From Sulfurovum sp. (GTDB lineage: Bacteria > Campylobacterota > Campylobacteria > Campylobacterales > Sulfurovaceae), in contig JAGSGJ010000007.1 in the NCBI GenBank assembly GCA_023955225.1, positions 1 to 64,000 on the forward strand: a stretch of DNA of 64,000 nucleotides, in the 5' to 3' direction. The translations under genes were made by a program, and so were the position numbers. The notes under the pieces are model-generated. The model saw only the letters and a program-made list of their open reading frames with translations. It did not search any database and had not been told where the DNA came from. Shown here in pieces: positions 37,149 to 47,110 of this stretch. Numbering within the stretch: the first letter of the stretch is position 1; the number at the start of each line of letters is the position of its first letter.

Positions 37149-39590
37149 TTAGCTTGGTTTTACAGCTAAGTTGACCAATTTATTTGGAACAACGATCTCT
37201 TTAACGATACTCATACCTTCAAGCCATTTTGCTCCGGCTTCTTTTGCTGCAGCTAAAATTTCATCTTGTGTTGCAGAAGGACTCATCTCTACTTCAGTAC
37301 GCTTTTTACCACCGATCATGACCACGTATAAAACACTTTCTTGCACAAAAACTTCTTCTTTCACTTCAAGCACAGCCTGTAAGTTTTTACGTTCAAACAA
37401 CACTTCACTAAGCTCTGTCGTTACATGAGGGATGATAGGTTCAAGAAGGTTTAGCATAATGTACAACCCTTCAGTCCACACAGCCCCATCATCTTGTTTG
37501 TCCAAAGCATTCAATGCTTCCATACATGCTGCAATGAGTGTGTTGAAAGCAAAGGTCTTCTCATACACATCAGATGATTTTTGTAAAGCTTCATAGACCT
37601 TTACGCGTGCAAGTTTAGACTCTTTACTCAAGCTTCCCTGATCGATCTGGGGCAAAGCGTTTTGCGTTACTTTCTCTTTTCTGTCATACAGTTTTTTGAT
37701 GAATCTAAATGCACCTTCAACCGCTGAGTCGTTCCACTCAAGTTCTTTAGCCGGTGGTGCAGCAAAAAGGGTAAAGAGTCTCGCTGTATCTGCACCATAC
37801 TTTTCAACCAGTGCATCCGGGTCTACAGTGTTTCCCTTAGACTTACTCATCTTTGCACCGTCCATAAGTACCATACCTTGCGTCAGCAAGTTTTCAAATG
37901 GCTCATTGATGTCATGGTAGCCAAGATCACGCAATACTTTCGTAAAGAAACGTGCATATAACAAGTGTAGGATGGCATGCTCGATTCCACCGATATACTG
38001 ATCTACACCTAACCAATAATTAGCCTCTTCTTTGTCTATACCTACTTCATTCCATTTTTTAGGATTGGTTGCATAACGGAACTGGTACCAGCTTGACTGC
38101 ACAAAAGTATCCAGTGTATCTGTCTCACGTATAGCCTCTCCCCCACACTTAGGGCAAGCACAGTTTTTCCATGTAGGATGGTTCTCGAGAGGATTACCCT
38201 CACCTGTGATCTCCACATCTTCAGGAAGTGCAATAGGCAAGTTCTCTATCTTCTCAGCCACTAAACCACAATCATCACAATGTACAAAAGGTATAGGCGC
38301 ACCCCAGTAACGCTGACGGCTTATGCCCCAGTTTCTTAACTTGTAGTTCGTCGTACCTTTACCAAATCCTGCTTCTTCAAACATAGCGATAATTTTAGCT
38401 TTAGCTGGGTAGTTACCTAAACCTGTAAACGCTGCTGAGTCAACAAGTTCACCTTCAAGCGTATAAGGAAGTTCATCCCCACCAGAGATCACTCTTTTTA
38501 CAGGCAAGTCATATTTCGTAGCAAATTCAAAATCTCTCTCATCATGTGCAGGTACAGCCATCACTGCACCACCACCATATGATGCTAAGACAAAATTAGC
38601 CGTCCAAACAGGTATCTCTTCGTTTGTAAGTGGATGAATGACAGTAATGCCTAAATCATACCCCTCTTTACCCTCTTTTGCACGTTCAATTTCAGTCATG
38701 TTTGTGATAGTCGTAATTTTCTCACTCACATCTGTAGCTAATAACGCATTATCAAGAAGATACTTAGTAATAGGATGTTCCGCAGCAAGTGCAGAGTATG
38801 TCACGCCATAAATGGTATCTGGACGTGTGGTAAAAACAGTATACTTATCAAAGTTTCCACCCAACTTAGCTTTACTTGCTTCACTCAATTCAAAGTCAAA
38901 CTCAAGCCCTTGAGATTTTCCTATCCAATTTTCCTGCATCGTCAACACTTGGTTTGGCCATTTACCTTCAAGCTGTTTTAAGTCACCCAACAAATCATCT
39001 GCATACTTAATGATGTCTAGGTAATACCCAGGCATCTCTTTGAGTTGTACTTCATTGTCACAACGCCAACAACACCCCTCTTCAACCTGTTCATTTGCCA
39101 ACACCGTATGACAGTCTTCACACCAGTTTACAGTCGTAGACTCACGGTAAAGCAATTTCTCTTCAAACATCTTAATGATAAATTCTTGTTCCCACTTCGT
39201 ATACAGTTCATCACAAGTCGCAAATTCACGTGTTTTAGAAAATGAAAGTCCCAGTGTATTGAGCTCTTTTCTCATATAATCAATGTTTGAATACGTCCAG
39301 TCTTTAGGATGACGTCCGTGTTTGATGGCAGCATTCTCAGCAGGCATACCAAAAGCATCCCAACCGATAGGATGAAGTACATTAAAGTCCTGTTTTCTGT
39401 AGTAACGTGCAAAGGCATCACCTATGGCATAGTTACGTACATGTCCCATGTGTAAACGACCAGAAGGAAAAGGAAACATACTTAAGATGTATTTTTTCTT
39501 TCTCGTTAAAGCATCATCCGGCTCAAAAGCCTGCTCTTCGTCCCATTTATTTTGCCATTTGGCTTCAATCTCACTTGGATTGTAACTCAT
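37149..39590 (-). CDS. leuS: leucyl-tRNA synthetase
   Basis: 813 aa class I synthetase. HIGH is [17 protein letters not shown], and KMSKS is [18 protein letters not shown]. The CP1 editing domain is present with [17 protein letters not shown] and [12 protein letters not shown]. Zinc-binding cysteine pairs (CEDC, CCWRC; HCDDC, CPKC) are visible. It charges tRNA-Leu and edits mischarged products. ATG 39590 ([12 protein letters not shown]) is chosen over the in-frame ATG 15 nt upstream, since the family N-terminus begins there. Confidence 0.97.
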   Translation of the reverse strand: MSYNPSEIEAKWQNKWDEEQAFEPDDALTRKKKYILSMFPFPSGRLHMGHVRNYAIGDAFARYYRKQDFNVLHPIGWDAFGMPAENAAIKHGRHPKDWTYSNIDYMRKELNTLGLSFSKTREFATCDELYTKWEQEFIIKMFEEKLLYRESTTVNWCEDCHTVLANEQVEEGCCWRCDNEVQLKEMPGYYLDIIKYADDLLGDLKQLEGKWPNQVLTMQENWIGKSQGLEFDFELSEASKAKLGGNFDKYTVFTTRPDTIYGVTYSALAAEHPITKYLLDNALLATDVSEKITTITNMTEIERAKEGKEGYDLGITVIHPLTNEEIPVWTANFVLASYGGGAVMAVPAHDERDFEFATKYDLPVKRVISGGDELPYTLEGELVDSAAFTGLGNYPAKAKIIAMFEEAGFGKGTTNYKLRNWGISRQRYWGAPIPFVHCDDCGLVAEKIENLPIALPEDVEITGEGNPLENHPTWKNCACPKCGGEAIRETDTLDTFVQSSWYQFRYATNPKKWNEVGIDKEEANYWLGVDQYIGGIEHAILHLLYARFFTKVLRDLGYHDINEPFENLLTQGMVLMDGAKMSKSKGNTVDPDALVEKYGADTARLFTLFAAPPAKELEWNDSAVEGAFRFIKKLYDRKEKVTQNALPQIDQGSLSKESKLARVKVYEALQKSSDVYEKTFAFNTLIAACMEALNALDKQDDGAVWTEGLYIMLNLLEPIIPHVTTELSEVLFERKNLQAVLEVKEEVFVQESVLYVVMIGGKKRTEVEMSPSATQDEILAAAKEAGAKWLEGMSIVKEIVVPNKLVNLAVKPS

Positions 39591-39629
39591 GTTTTCTCGC
39601 TTCATTTTTGTGATTATTTAATTAAGGGG

Positions 39630-39635
39630 ATTATA
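39630..39635 (-). promoter_or_regulatory. predicted -10 box for leuS operon
   Basis: A perfect TATAAT on the minus strand lies 40 nt before the leuS start, with TTCATC as a weak -35 at 17-bp spacing (39658-39653). The rest of the 124-nt gap to the metallopeptidase holds nothing else recognisable. Confidence 0.5.
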
Positions 39636-39714
39636 TCTAATATGGGGTTAGAGATGAATTGATACATCATATATTCCATGATCCTCAGAGTGACACAGGG
39701 ATACTGAAGAAACT

Positions 39715-40608
39715 TTATTGAAATGTATTACACACTCTCATCTCACCAGACTTCAAACCACGTCTAAGCCACTCCATTCTCTGCTTGGCTGAACCATGTG
39801 TAAATCCGTCTGGATTTACCTGTCTTCCTGATTTTTTCTGCAAAGTATCATCTCCTATTGAGCTTGCTGCTCTCAGTGCTTCTTCGACATCACCTTTTTC
39901 CAGTATGCCAAACTGTTGATGTGCATGATATGCCCATACCCCTGCGTAACAGTCTGCTTGAAGTTCTACTTTTACCTGCAATGCATTTGCTTTCGTACTT
40001 TTACCACCCCAGTTTTGTTTTGCCTGTCGTACCTTACTCAGTGTACCTTGCAGATTTTGAATGTGATGTCCTACTTCATGTGCGAGAACATAAGCTTGTG
40101 CAAAATCACCCGGAGCAGAGTGGTTTTTAGCCAATGCATCAAAAAAACTTTGATCAAGATATATTTTCTGATCCAAAGGACAGTAGAAAGGCCCCACAGC
40201 TGAAGATGCATAACCACAGCCACTCTCTGTCCCAGCACGATAAAGTACCATAACAGGTTCTTTATAACGCGTACCGTACTTAGGAAGGACATCATTCCAA
40301 ACACTCTCCGTGTAACCAAGTGTGGTTTTCATAAAGTCTGACATCTCATTGTCTTTAACTTCATTAACGACTACAGGTTTAGCATTGTTCGTACCCAAAC
40401 CTATGAGTGAAAATGGATTAAACCCAAAATAAAATGATGCAAAACCTATAGCCAGGATCGCCCACCCAACTTTTGTACGAAGTAAAGGTTTTATGATAGG
40501 CCACAATATCATGATCATTTGTTTAGAAGGCATGCCCACTCTTCTGGTACCAGGAGTAGCTCTCCTATCTTCTACATTAGTACTTTTTCTGCCACCTTTC
40601 CATTTCAT
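39715..40608 (-). CDS. neutral zinc metallopeptidase family membrane protein (YpfJ/KPN_02809 type)
   Basis: 297 aa. The N-terminus MKWKGGRKSTNVEDRR is the conserved family start. One transmembrane segment (VGWAILAIGFASFYFGF) is followed by the metallopeptidase region with YVLAHEVGHHIQNLQG (HExxH) and ELQADCYAGVWAYHA (Glu ligand). WLRRGLKSG closes the domain. The substrate is unknown. The reading frame opens 147 nt further upstream, but ATG 40608 is taken because AAGGGA precedes it and upstream residues are not conserved-looking. TATAAT lies at 40648-40643. It is divergent from dnaX. Confidence 0.9.
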   Translation of the reverse strand: MKWKGGRKSTNVEDRRATPGTRRVGMPSKQMIMILWPIIKPLLRTKVGWAILAIGFASFYFGFNPFSLIGLGTNNAKPVVVNEVKDNEMSDFMKTTLGYTESVWNDVLPKYGTRYKEPVMVLYRAGTESGCGYASSAVGPFYCPLDQKIYLDQSFFDALAKNHSAPGDFAQAYVLAHEVGHHIQNLQGTLSKVRQAKQNWGGKSTKANALQVKVELQADCYAGVWAYHAHQQFGILEKGDVEEALRAASSIGDDTLQKKSGRQVNPDGFTHGSAKQRMEWLRRGLKSGEMRVCNTFQ

Positions 40609-40642
40609 ATGATTCCCTTTAACATTCATTTTATTTAGGAAA

Positions 40643-40648
40643 ATTATA
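40643..40648 (-). promoter_or_regulatory. predicted -10 box for metallopeptidase gene
   Basis: A perfect TATAAT on the minus strand lies 35-40 nt before the ATG, in the 94-nt divergent gap with dnaX. TACAAT (40671-40676) on the plus strand may serve dnaX. Confidence 0.45.
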
Positions 40649-40702
40649 CCAACCAAAAGTAAAAATCCACTACAATAATAGCAATAAAACCAAGGAGTTT
40701 GT

Positions 40703-42586
40703 TTGTCTTTAGCCTTAGCAAGAAAATACCGTCCTGCCACTTTTGATGACCTCATAGGACAAGAATCAGTGTCACAAACACTCTCACTTGCACTTGAGGG
40801 AAACAGGCTTTCCCATGCCTACCTTTTTTCAGGACTTAGAGGGAGCGGAAAAACGTCTACAGCACGTATTTTTGCTAAAGCTTTACTCTGTGAAAAAGGC
40901 GCCACATCCCATCCTTGCGGTACGTGTGGACATTGTCTCATGGCAAGCGAAAGCAGCCATATGGATATCATTGAAATGGATGCGGCTTCCAACCGTGGCA
41001 TAGATGATATCAAAGACCTTATAGAACACACCAAATACAAACCAAGCTCCGCGCGTTACAAGATTTTCATCATTGATGAAGTACATATGCTCACAAACCA
41101 GGCTTTTAATGCACTGCTTAAAACGCTTGAAGAGCCTCCTGATTTTGTGAAGTTCATCCTGGCAACAACAGACCCACTAAAACTGCCTGCTACCATTCTT
41201 TCACGTACACAACATTTTAGATTTAAGAAAATCCCTCAAAACCTTGTGCTCAAACACTTAGAACACATCTTAGACCTTGAAAATATAGAGTATGAAAGAG
41301 ATGCTTTAGACATCATTGCACGTTCTGGAGCAGGAAGTTTGAGAGATTCTCTTACTTTGATGGATCAAGCCATTGTCTACTCTAAAAACTTTGTAGATCT
41401 GAACACGGTTACAGGGATGCTTGGCATCATTGAGCCTACGCATTTGGAAGCATTGCTCACTGATATTATGGCTAAAGACACTGCAAAAGTATTAGATTTT
41501 ATTAAAATGGCAGCAGATTATGAAGCAGAGATGATACTGGATGAACTGACACTCTACCTCAAAGAGTTGCTTCTCAACACTAAAGGGAACTTTAGTCCTA
41601 TGATCATAGAGCGTTTCTTTAGAGTTATCGCCGAATCTAAAAGCTTACTCTCTCTTGGAAGTGATAGTGGGTTTGTACTCTCCCTAGCACTCTTTAAAAT
41701 GATGGAATCTTTAGAGATAAAAGATATAGATACCATGATACGTGGTCTGGAACAAGAGCTCAAAGGTGTTGAAGTTTCTGAAATTATGGTGACCACTCCC
41801 TCTCCAGACCTCTCTGTTCTGCCAGAAGTCATCACCATTACCGAAGAGGAAATAGTTGCTACACTTCCTATTGTAGAGACGATAGTAAAAAAAGAAGAAG
41901 ATACTGCAGGGGTCAACCCCAGTGTTGATCCTGGACAGACACAGGGGTCTGTCCCTACGGAAAATACTGTAGCATCTCCTCTATCTCAGGAGACGACTGA
42001 AGAAGCAGTCATAGAAAATAATCCTACACCTCTTGTTCAAGAAGAAGTGCCTGTTGAAACACAGCCAATCACAGAACCCGTAGTGACACAACCTTCTACT
42101 CCGGTACTAAACCCGCATCAAAAAACATTTGATGCACTTATAAAAAAACTTTACGATAGAGACTATGACCTAGGTGCCTGTTTTGAACGTAATATCTCCT
42201 TTGAAAACTTTGAAGATAACAAACTTACATGGGGTTCAATGGCTGAAGGTGCAGATAAAAAAATACTCATTACCCATTGGGGACTTATCAATATGTTTGT
42301 GAAAGATATTTTTGGTTTTGAGACTAAAATTATCAATATGCCTAAAAAAAAAGTTGATCTACCAAAAGTAGAACCCTTACAAAAAGAGCCTCCTGTACAT
42401 GAAGATGCAGATTCTGCTTCCATGATAGAAGATATCGAAATGAAAAGTTCCTGTATCGCTCCAGAAGCGGGAGACACAGAAGCAGCCAAAGAAAAAGACC
42501 CTTCTACCCTACTTGACGAACCTATGATAAAAGAAGCCATCGCACTTTTTGACCCCAAAAAAGTACGTATTAAAAGAAATACTTAA
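40703..42586 (+). CDS. dnaX: DNA polymerase III subunits gamma/tau
   Basis: 627 aa. Clamp-loader AAA+ domain: Walker A SGLRGSGKTSTAR (43-55), zinc cysteines C63, C72, C75 and C78, Walker B FIIDEVHML, and sensor ILATTDPLKLPATILSRTQH. The start is TTG with AAGGAG upstream (MSLALARKYRPATFDDLIGQ). After about residue 365 comes a Pro/Thr/Glu-rich linker, then a tau-like C-terminal domain. Residues 402-419 (AGVNPSVDPGQTQGSVPT) are encoded by a palindromic repeat element inserted in frame. The gene converges on ymdB with a 4-nt overlap. Confidence 0.95.
   Translation: MSLALARKYRPATFDDLIGQESVSQTLSLALEGNRLSHAYLFSGLRGSGKTSTARIFAKALLCEKGATSHPCGTCGHCLMASESSHMDIIEMDAASNRGIDDIKDLIEHTKYKPSSARYKIFIIDEVHMLTNQAFNALLKTLEEPPDFVKFILATTDPLKLPATILSRTQHFRFKKIPQNLVLKHLEHILDLENIEYERDALDIIARSGAGSLRDSLTLMDQAIVYSKNFVDLNTVTGMLGIIEPTHLEALLTDIMAKDTAKVLDFIKMAADYEAEMILDELTLYLKELLLNTKGNFSPMIIERFFRVIAESKSLLSLGSDSGFVLSLALFKMMESLEIKDIDTMIRGLEQELKGVEVSEIMVTTPSPDLSVLPEVITITEEEIVATLPIVETIVKKEEDTAGVNPSVDPGQTQGSVPTENTVASPLSQETTEEAVIENNPTPLVQEEVPVETQPITEPVVTQPSTPVLNPHQKTFDALIKKLYDRDYDLGACFERNISFENFEDNKLTWGSMAEGADKKILITHWGLINMFVKDIFGFETKIINMPKKKVDLPKVEPLQKEPPVHEDADSASMIEDIEMKSSCIAPEAGDTEAAKEKDPSTLLDEPMIKEAIALFDPKKVRIKRNT
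41906..41958 (+). repeat. two-hairpin palindromic element inside dnaX (53 bp)
   Basis: Hairpin 1: GGGTCAAC (41910-41917) / GTTGATCC (41924-41931), loop 6 nt. Hairpin 2: GGACAGAC (41933-41940) / GTCTGTCC (41947-41954), loop 6 nt, followed by CTAC. The right-hand 26 bp match the element at 48585-48610 at 25 positions. The element keeps the dnaX frame open. Confidence 0.85.
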
Positions 42587-43395
42587 TCTATCCAGGCCTT
42601 AGTGACTATCTTCGGCTTGTCATCATAAATTTTAATTTTCTCAGCACCTACGCAGCGCCCATCATCATCAAGTTCAAACACTATCATTTGCAAAAGTGAT
42701 TTACACTCATCTGCAATATCATAGTGTCCACTCAGTGATGTTAAAAAACGTTTCATTGGGACTGTATCATCCATACCTATAACGCCATCTCTACATCCAG
42801 TAAGTCCAACATCTGATACATAACAACATCCCTTTACAATTTGTAGATCATCTGTCGCAACATGTGTATGCGTACCTATAATAGCAGAGACATCCTCTTT
42901 AAGCATTTGACGTAAAGCATTTTTCTCAGAAGTTGCTTCTGCATGTATATCTATAATGATATGTTTTATATTTTCAGCTTTAAGTTTTTTTACCTCTTCT
43001 ATTATCATAGTAAAAGGATTATCAACCATCGGCATTGTGTAATGCCCCATGAGGTTGATGATGGCAATTTCATGCCCTAAAAGTGTTGTTCTATATAAAC
43101 CTTCTCCTGCTGTCTCTTTTGGGTAATTGATTGGACGAATAAGAGGATAAGTATCAAACATGGTAAGTATCTCTTTTTTATCAAACGAGTGATTACCACC
43201 CGTCATCATATCAATACCGTAACCAAGTAATTCTATGCAGTTCTTTTCAGTGAGCCCAAAACCATGAGAAGCATTTTCATAGTTGGCTATTGTAAAATCA
43301 ATGAAGTGTTCTTGTTGTAGTCTTTGAAGATGTCGCTTAAGCATCAAACGACCTGGTTTTCCAACAATATCACCTATAAATGCTATTTTCATCAT
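42583..43395 (-). CDS. YmdB-family metallophosphoesterase
   Basis: 270 aa. Motifs: KIAFIGDIVGKPGRLMLKRH (D..G), NYENASHGFGLTEK, MTGGNHSFDKKE (GNH) and IDIHAEATSEK, then GTHTHVATDD. This is the TIGR00282/YmdB calcineurin-like family, with reported 2',3'-cyclic nucleotide phosphodiesterase activity in Bacillus. The exact substrate here is unknown. It is the last gene of the minus-strand run from metK. Confidence 0.92.
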   Translation of the reverse strand: MMKIAFIGDIVGKPGRLMLKRHLQRLQQEHFIDFTIANYENASHGFGLTEKNCIELLGYGIDMMTGGNHSFDKKEILTMFDTYPLIRPINYPKETAGEGLYRTTLLGHEIAIINLMGHYTMPMVDNPFTMIIEEVKKLKAENIKHIIIDIHAEATSEKNALRQMLKEDVSAIIGTHTHVATDDLQIVKGCCYVSDVGLTGCRDGVIGMDDTVPMKRFLTSLSGHYDIADECKSLLQMIVFELDDDGRCVGAEKIKIYDDKPKIVTKAWID

Positions 43396-43425
43396 ACACC
43401 TTTTAATAGAGGTAATAAAGTAACC

Positions 43426-44448
43426 TTATGAATTAACAGCTTTACCTGCAAAAGGTAACAATGCAGAAGCCCATGTTAAACCACCACCAAAAGTATCAAG
43501 TAACATCAATTCACCGGTTTGAAGTCTTCCAGACTCCCAAATGTCATTGAGTGCCATAGGGATAGAGGCAGCTGAAGTATTTCCATATTTACCTACAGTC
43601 AGCACCACTTGGTCTTCTCTCATTTTCAAAGCATCACCTACTGCTTTGATAATACGGTAATTTGCCTGGTGAGGAATAAAGTGTGGTATATCCTCAGAGT
43701 TTATCTCATTCTTTGCCAATATCTCTTTTACATCTTTTGTGAGCGTTTTTACTGCAAGCTTAAAGGTTTCATTCCCTTTCATTTGCACAAAATTTAACCC
43801 CGCATCAATCACTTGCTGACTCGCAGGATGTATAGCTCCGGGTGCTGGTGTTACTAAAAAGTCTGCATAAGACCCATCTGCACTTGCATGTAGATCAATA
43901 AATGCTTCTTCTTTATCAGAAGTAGCAGAGATCATCGCAGCACCTGCACCATCTCCAAACAAGATACATGTACTTCTGTCTGTATAATCGACAATAGAAG
44001 AAAACTTTTCAGCACCCACAATAAGTACATTTTTCTTCATCCCTGACTCAATAAATGCTTTAGCCACAGAAAGCAGATAGACAAATCCGCTACATGCTGC
44101 AGAGATATCAAATGCTTGTACATCTCTAATACCGATCTTGTCAGAAATGATACACGCAGTTGAAGGCATGTTAAAATAATCTGGAGTTACCGTAGCACAA
44201 AGCACTAAATCAATCTCGTCTTTTGCTATACCAGAACGCTCTATTGCCATCTCACAAGCTTTAGCAGCCATATCACTTGTATACTCATTGTCTGCGGCTA
44301 TATGACGTTCACTGATACCTGTACGCTTCACAATCCATTCATCTGTAGTATCTACCATCTTCTCAAGATCTGCATTAGACAAAATCTTTTCAGGGACATA
44401 GGCACCTATAGATCTAAATGAAGCATATACTGGTTTTGTTTGTGACAT
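43426..44448 (-). CDS. fabH: 3-oxoacyl-[acyl-carrier-protein] synthase III
   Basis: 340 aa thiolase fold. Catalytic residues are visible: Cys119 in [13 protein letters not shown], His in PHQANYRII (about 262), and Asn in [12 protein letters not shown] (about 292). It condenses acetyl-CoA with malonyl-ACP to start fatty acid synthesis. A TATAAT lies 20-25 nt upstream (44473-44468), so it has its own promoter despite the upstream plsX. The order plsX-fabH is standard. Confidence 0.97.
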   Translation of the reverse strand: MSQTKPVYASFRSIGAYVPEKILSNADLEKMVDTTDEWIVKRTGISERHIAADNEYTSDMAAKACEMAIERSGIAKDEIDLVLCATVTPDYFNMPSTACIISDKIGIRDVQAFDISAACSGFVYLLSVAKAFIESGMKKNVLIVGAEKFSSIVDYTDRSTCILFGDGAGAAMISATSDKEEAFIDLHASADGSYADFLVTPAPGAIHPASQQVIDAGLNFVQMKGNETFKLAVKTLTKDVKEILAKNEINSEDIPHFIPHQANYRIIKAVGDALKMREDQVVLTVGKYGNTSAASIPMALNDIWESGRLQTGELMLLDTFGGGLTWASALLPFAGKAVNS

Positions 44449-44467
44449 GGTTATCCTTAGGCCATAA

Positions 44468-44473
44468 ATTATA
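44468..44473 (-). promoter_or_regulatory. predicted -10 box for fabH
   Basis: A perfect TATAAT on the minus strand sits just upstream of the fabH start. CTAGGGAGAATTCTA (44496-44510) lies behind it in the region of the -35, and a related sequence lies before pyrB. Confidence 0.45.
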
Positions 44474-44552
44474 TGCCTTATTTTACCATAATTTTCTAGG
44501 GAGAATTCTAAAATAGAGTGAGAAGTGTGTGGTTTATTTAAAGTGAGGTGCT

Positions 44553-44575
44553 ATTACCACGGATACCGTGGTAAT
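44553..44575. terminator. strong hairpin between plsX and fabH
   Basis: ATTACCACGG (44553-44562) and CCGTGGTAAT (44566-44575) form a perfect 10-bp stem with a 3-nt loop, 6 nt after the plsX stop. No U-run follows on the minus strand, so it may act as a 3' stabiliser or partial terminator before the separate fabH promoter. Confidence 0.45.
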
Positions 44576-44580
44576 AAGGG

Positions 44581-45570
44581 TTATTCATCGTTTGAAAGTA
44601 GTTCTTCTATTGTAGTATTTACATCAGATTCTGTATATCTGATCGCTTGAAAAATAGCATTTTTAATCGCTTTTGCATTAGAGCTACCATGGCTGATAAT
44701 AGCACAGCCATTGATACCCAATAGTGGTGCTCCACCATACTCTGCATAGTCAACTTGCTTTTTCATATTTCCAAACACTTTCTTTTTCATCATCAGTGCA
44801 CCGATCTTTGCAGGCAATGATTTACGAATATGTTGTCTCATGAGAGTAAAGATAGTGGACACAACACCTTCACTTGTCTTTAATAAAATGTTACCTGTAA
44901 AACCATCACAGACAACCACATTGACGTTACCGTTAAAGATGTCTCTACCTTCAACATTACCGACAAAGCCATTTAACCCTTTAAGCAGACCAAAGGCCTC
45001 TTTAGTCAATGCATTACCCTTAGAGTCTTCAGATCCATTAGATAAAAGTCCCACTTTAGGAGAAGTGACACCTAAGATCTTCTGTGCATACGCTTCACCC
45101 ATCGCACCAAACTCGTAGAGGTTTTGAGGTGTACAGTCTGTTACTGCACCCACATCCAGTACTAACGTTTTAGTCGCAACAACACTTGGCATCAATGTTG
45201 CCAATGCCGGTTTAGAGATATGTGGTAGACGTCCTATACGCAAGGTAGCAAGCGTCATTGTTGCACCACTGTGGCCCGCTGAAACTACAGCAGATGCTTC
45301 TTTTTCTCTGACAAGTTCGACAGCTTTGTAAATAGATGAATCTTTACGTTTAAGTGCATTAGTAGCCTGATCACTCATAGATATAACATCTGAGGCTTCA
45401 ATAATTTCAACTTTGTCTGCATAATATGGGGGGAGGAAAGAGCGTATCTCTTCTGTGTTACCTACTAATATAGGGAGGAATTTTTCAATTTCCAGTGCTT
45501 GAACCACACCTTCTATTATGGGCTCAGGACCGAAGTCCCCGCCCATTGCGTCAATCGCGATCTTAATCAT
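44581..45570 (-). CDS. plsX: phosphate acyltransferase PlsX
   Basis: 330 residues are readable; the listed start gives 329. Family motifs: [47 protein letters not shown] and [15 protein letters not shown]. It makes acyl phosphate from acyl-ACP, the substrate of PlsY encoded at 16.4 kb. A TTG precedes the ATG in frame; ATG 45570 is used. It starts 5 nt after rpmF, so the two are co-translated. Confidence 0.96.
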   Translation of the reverse strand: MIKIAIDAMGGDFGPEPIIEGVVQALEIEKFLPILVGNTEEIRSFLPPYYADKVEIIEASDVISMSDQATNALKRKDSSIYKAVELVREKEASAVVSAGHSGATMTLATLRIGRLPHISKPALATLMPSVVATKTLVLDVGAVTDCTPQNLYEFGAMGEAYAQKILGVTSPKVGLLSNGSEDSKGNALTKEAFGLLKGLNGFVGNVEGRDIFNGNVNVVVCDGFTGNILLKTSEGVVSTIFTLMRQHIRKSLPAKIGALMMKKKVFGNMKKQVDYAEYGGAPLLGINGCAIISHGSSNAKAIKNAIFQAIRYTESDVNTTIEELLSNDE

Positions 45571-45575
45571 CAAGA

Positions 45576-45737
45576 TTACGCTTTAGTTGTTTTGTACTCA
45601 CCAGTAGTCATATTCATGTGGTGAGGCATTCTCCATGTTCCATCTGCATCTTTAACTGGCATAGGTAATGTCAATTTGTAATGTGTTCTTCTTTTCGCTG
45701 CTCTTGTGTGACTCACACGTCTTTTAGGTACTGCCAT
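45576..45737 (-). CDS. rpmF: 50S ribosomal protein L32
   Basis: 53 aa, read directly from the minus strand: it starts [20 protein letters not shown] and ends [15 protein letters not shown]. The MAVPKRR...RAAKRR pattern is characteristic of L32. The zinc-type cysteines of some L32 proteins are absent, so this is the Cys-minus form. It sits between the DUF177 gene and plsX, a very common bacterial arrangement. The SD is AAGGAT. Confidence 0.97.
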   Translation of the reverse strand: MAVPKRRVSHTRAAKRRTHYKLTLPMPVKDADGTWRMPHHMNMTTGEYKTTKA

Positions 45738-45746
45738 TTTTAATCC

Positions 45747-46121
45747 TTAATATTCAATTTCAAAGTCTTCCTCATTATTGTCACATTTGTCACAATAATG
45801 ATAGCTACTTTCAATTGTAGTAATTTCACTCTCTAGTATGTACGAAAGATCTATTTCGCCATCTAAAAATTCAATTATATCTAAATCAACTTTATCTTCA
45901 GATATTAAATCGCTCAGCTTGAGTTTCAATCTATTGTCAATCTTGTGAGTATATGTGTCTCCACATCTGTCACAAGTCAACTCAATACACCCACTCATGT
46001 GTGCATCTAAAGTTACTTGATGATAACCGCTTTTTTGTAAGGTACCTTCAAGAAAAACACCATTGACAGTCAGCTCAATGGGTTTCCCTGTGGAACTTAT
46101 TTTGTCAAAAACAATTTTCAT
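45747..46121 (-). CDS. DUF177/YceD family protein
   Basis: 124 aa. It has two Cys pairs typical of the family: GCIELTCDRCGDTYTH and HYCDKCDNNEEDFE, plus an acidic middle (LISEDKVDLDIIEFLDGEID). YceD/DUF177 genes nearly always precede rpmF, and the family is linked to 23S rRNA handling in plants and bacteria. No function is assigned from this sequence. It ends 9 nt before rpmF. Confidence 0.88.
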   Translation of the reverse strand: MKIVFDKISSTGKPIELTVNGVFLEGTLQKSGYHQVTLDAHMSGCIELTCDRCGDTYTHKIDNRLKLKLSDLISEDKVDLDIIEFLDGEIDLSYILESEITTIESSYHYCDKCDNNEEDFEIEY

Positions 46122-46142
46122 AAGGATAATCCTTAAACGGTA

Positions 46143-46556
46143 TTAGTTAATTTCTCTCTGTGCAAAAAAGAAGTTAATTTCATTTGTTGCATTTTCAACA
46201 GAATCACTTCCGTGTACTGCATTTGCATCGATGCTTTCTGCAAAATCAGCTCTGATTGTTCCAGCTTCTGCTTCTGCAGGATTTGTAGCACCCATAAGCT
46301 CTCTGTTTGTAGCCATTGCATTTTCACCTTCAAGTACTGTTACAACAACAGGTCCTGAGATCATGAAATCTACAAGGTCTTTAAAAAAAGGTCTTTCTGC
46401 GTGAATAGCGTAAAATGCTTCAGCGTCTACACGTGAAAGTCTAATTTTTTTCGTTGCTGCGATTCTAAGGTTTGCTGCTTCGAATCTTGCAAGAATTTGT
46501 CCTACAACGTTTTTAGCTACTGCATCTGGTTTAATGATTGATAATGTTTGTTCCAT
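46143..46556 (-). CDS. ndk: nucleoside diphosphate kinase
   Basis: 137 aa, typical length. [21 protein letters not shown] at the N-terminus (first 20: [20 protein letters not shown]) and the active-site stretch [12 protein letters not shown] with the phosphohistidine H are diagnostic. It equilibrates nucleoside triphosphates in the cytosol. The gap upstream (46557-46719) is AT-rich and contains a TAGAAT box as a possible promoter. Confidence 0.97.
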   Translation of the reverse strand: MEQTLSIIKPDAVAKNVVGQILARFEAANLRIAATKKIRLSRVDAEAFYAIHAERPFFKDLVDFMISGPVVVTVLEGENAMATNRELMGATNPAEAEAGTIRADFAESIDANAVHGSDSVENATNEINFFFAQREIN

Positions 46557-46680
46557 ACTTATATTCCTAAGCGATAATTTACTTCATTGAGAAGTATTCG
46601 GCCGGAATTCTATCTAAAATAAGATTAAATTTTAATTAAATTTTTAAAGGGGGGTAGTTAATAGTGTGTGGAATTAAACT

Positions 46681-46702
46681 AAGACTACCCAAGGGTAGTC
46701 TT
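46681..46702. terminator. perfect hairpin after the ferredoxin gene
   Basis: AAGACTACCC (46681-46690) and GGGTAGTCTT (46693-46702) pair over 10 bp, 18 nt past the ferredoxin stop on the minus strand, followed there by AGTTTAATT. A further GGGGGGTAGT (about 46650) could compete for pairing with the same arm. Confidence 0.55.
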
Positions 46703-46719
46703 ATGAACGTTCGAGACGA

Positions 46720-47082
46720 TTAGTCTTGTACGACGTTTGTTCTTGCTGCTCTGTCTTCAAGAGAAATATCATCTCTCATCGGCATGATAGCATCTGCATC
46801 ACCCATAACGTAAGGAAGACCATCAATGTAGTTCTCTCCGTTAAAGTGATCTTTGTGATCAGCCGTAAATGGCATATCCCAAGTAATACAACCTTCAGTT
46901 GGACACGCTTCAGCACATGCTGGAGAGTCGAAGTGATCTACACACTCAACACATTTGTCAGGATATACATAGTATAGTTCCTCACCCGTTGGATTATCAT
47001 CCTCATCTACAATTGCTTCTACTGGACATTCGTCAATACAAGCTGCACAGTTTATACATGTATCACCAATAATTACTGCCAT
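46720..47082 (-). CDS. 2[4Fe-4S] ferredoxin with C-terminal extension
   Basis: 120 aa. Ligands C9, C12, C15, C19 and C44, C47, C56, C60 with an x8 insertion (CVDHFDSPAC) and extra C65. A 50-residue tail follows. It is the second, larger Allochromatium-type ferredoxin of the window, distinct from the 83-aa one at 18.7 kb. It is near ndk and fabH, as I recall for C. jejuni fdx. In Campylobacterota such ferredoxins carry electrons for 2-oxoacid oxidoreductases; that link is inference. Confidence 0.92.
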   Translation of the reverse strand: MAVIIGDTCINCAACIDECPVEAIVDEDDNPTGEELYYVYPDKCVECVDHFDSPACAEACPTEGCITWDMPFTADHKDHFNGENYIDGLPYVMGDADAIMPMRDDISLEDRAARTNVVQD

Positions 47083-47110
47083 TTTTATTCCTTTATATTA
47101 ATATAGAAAA

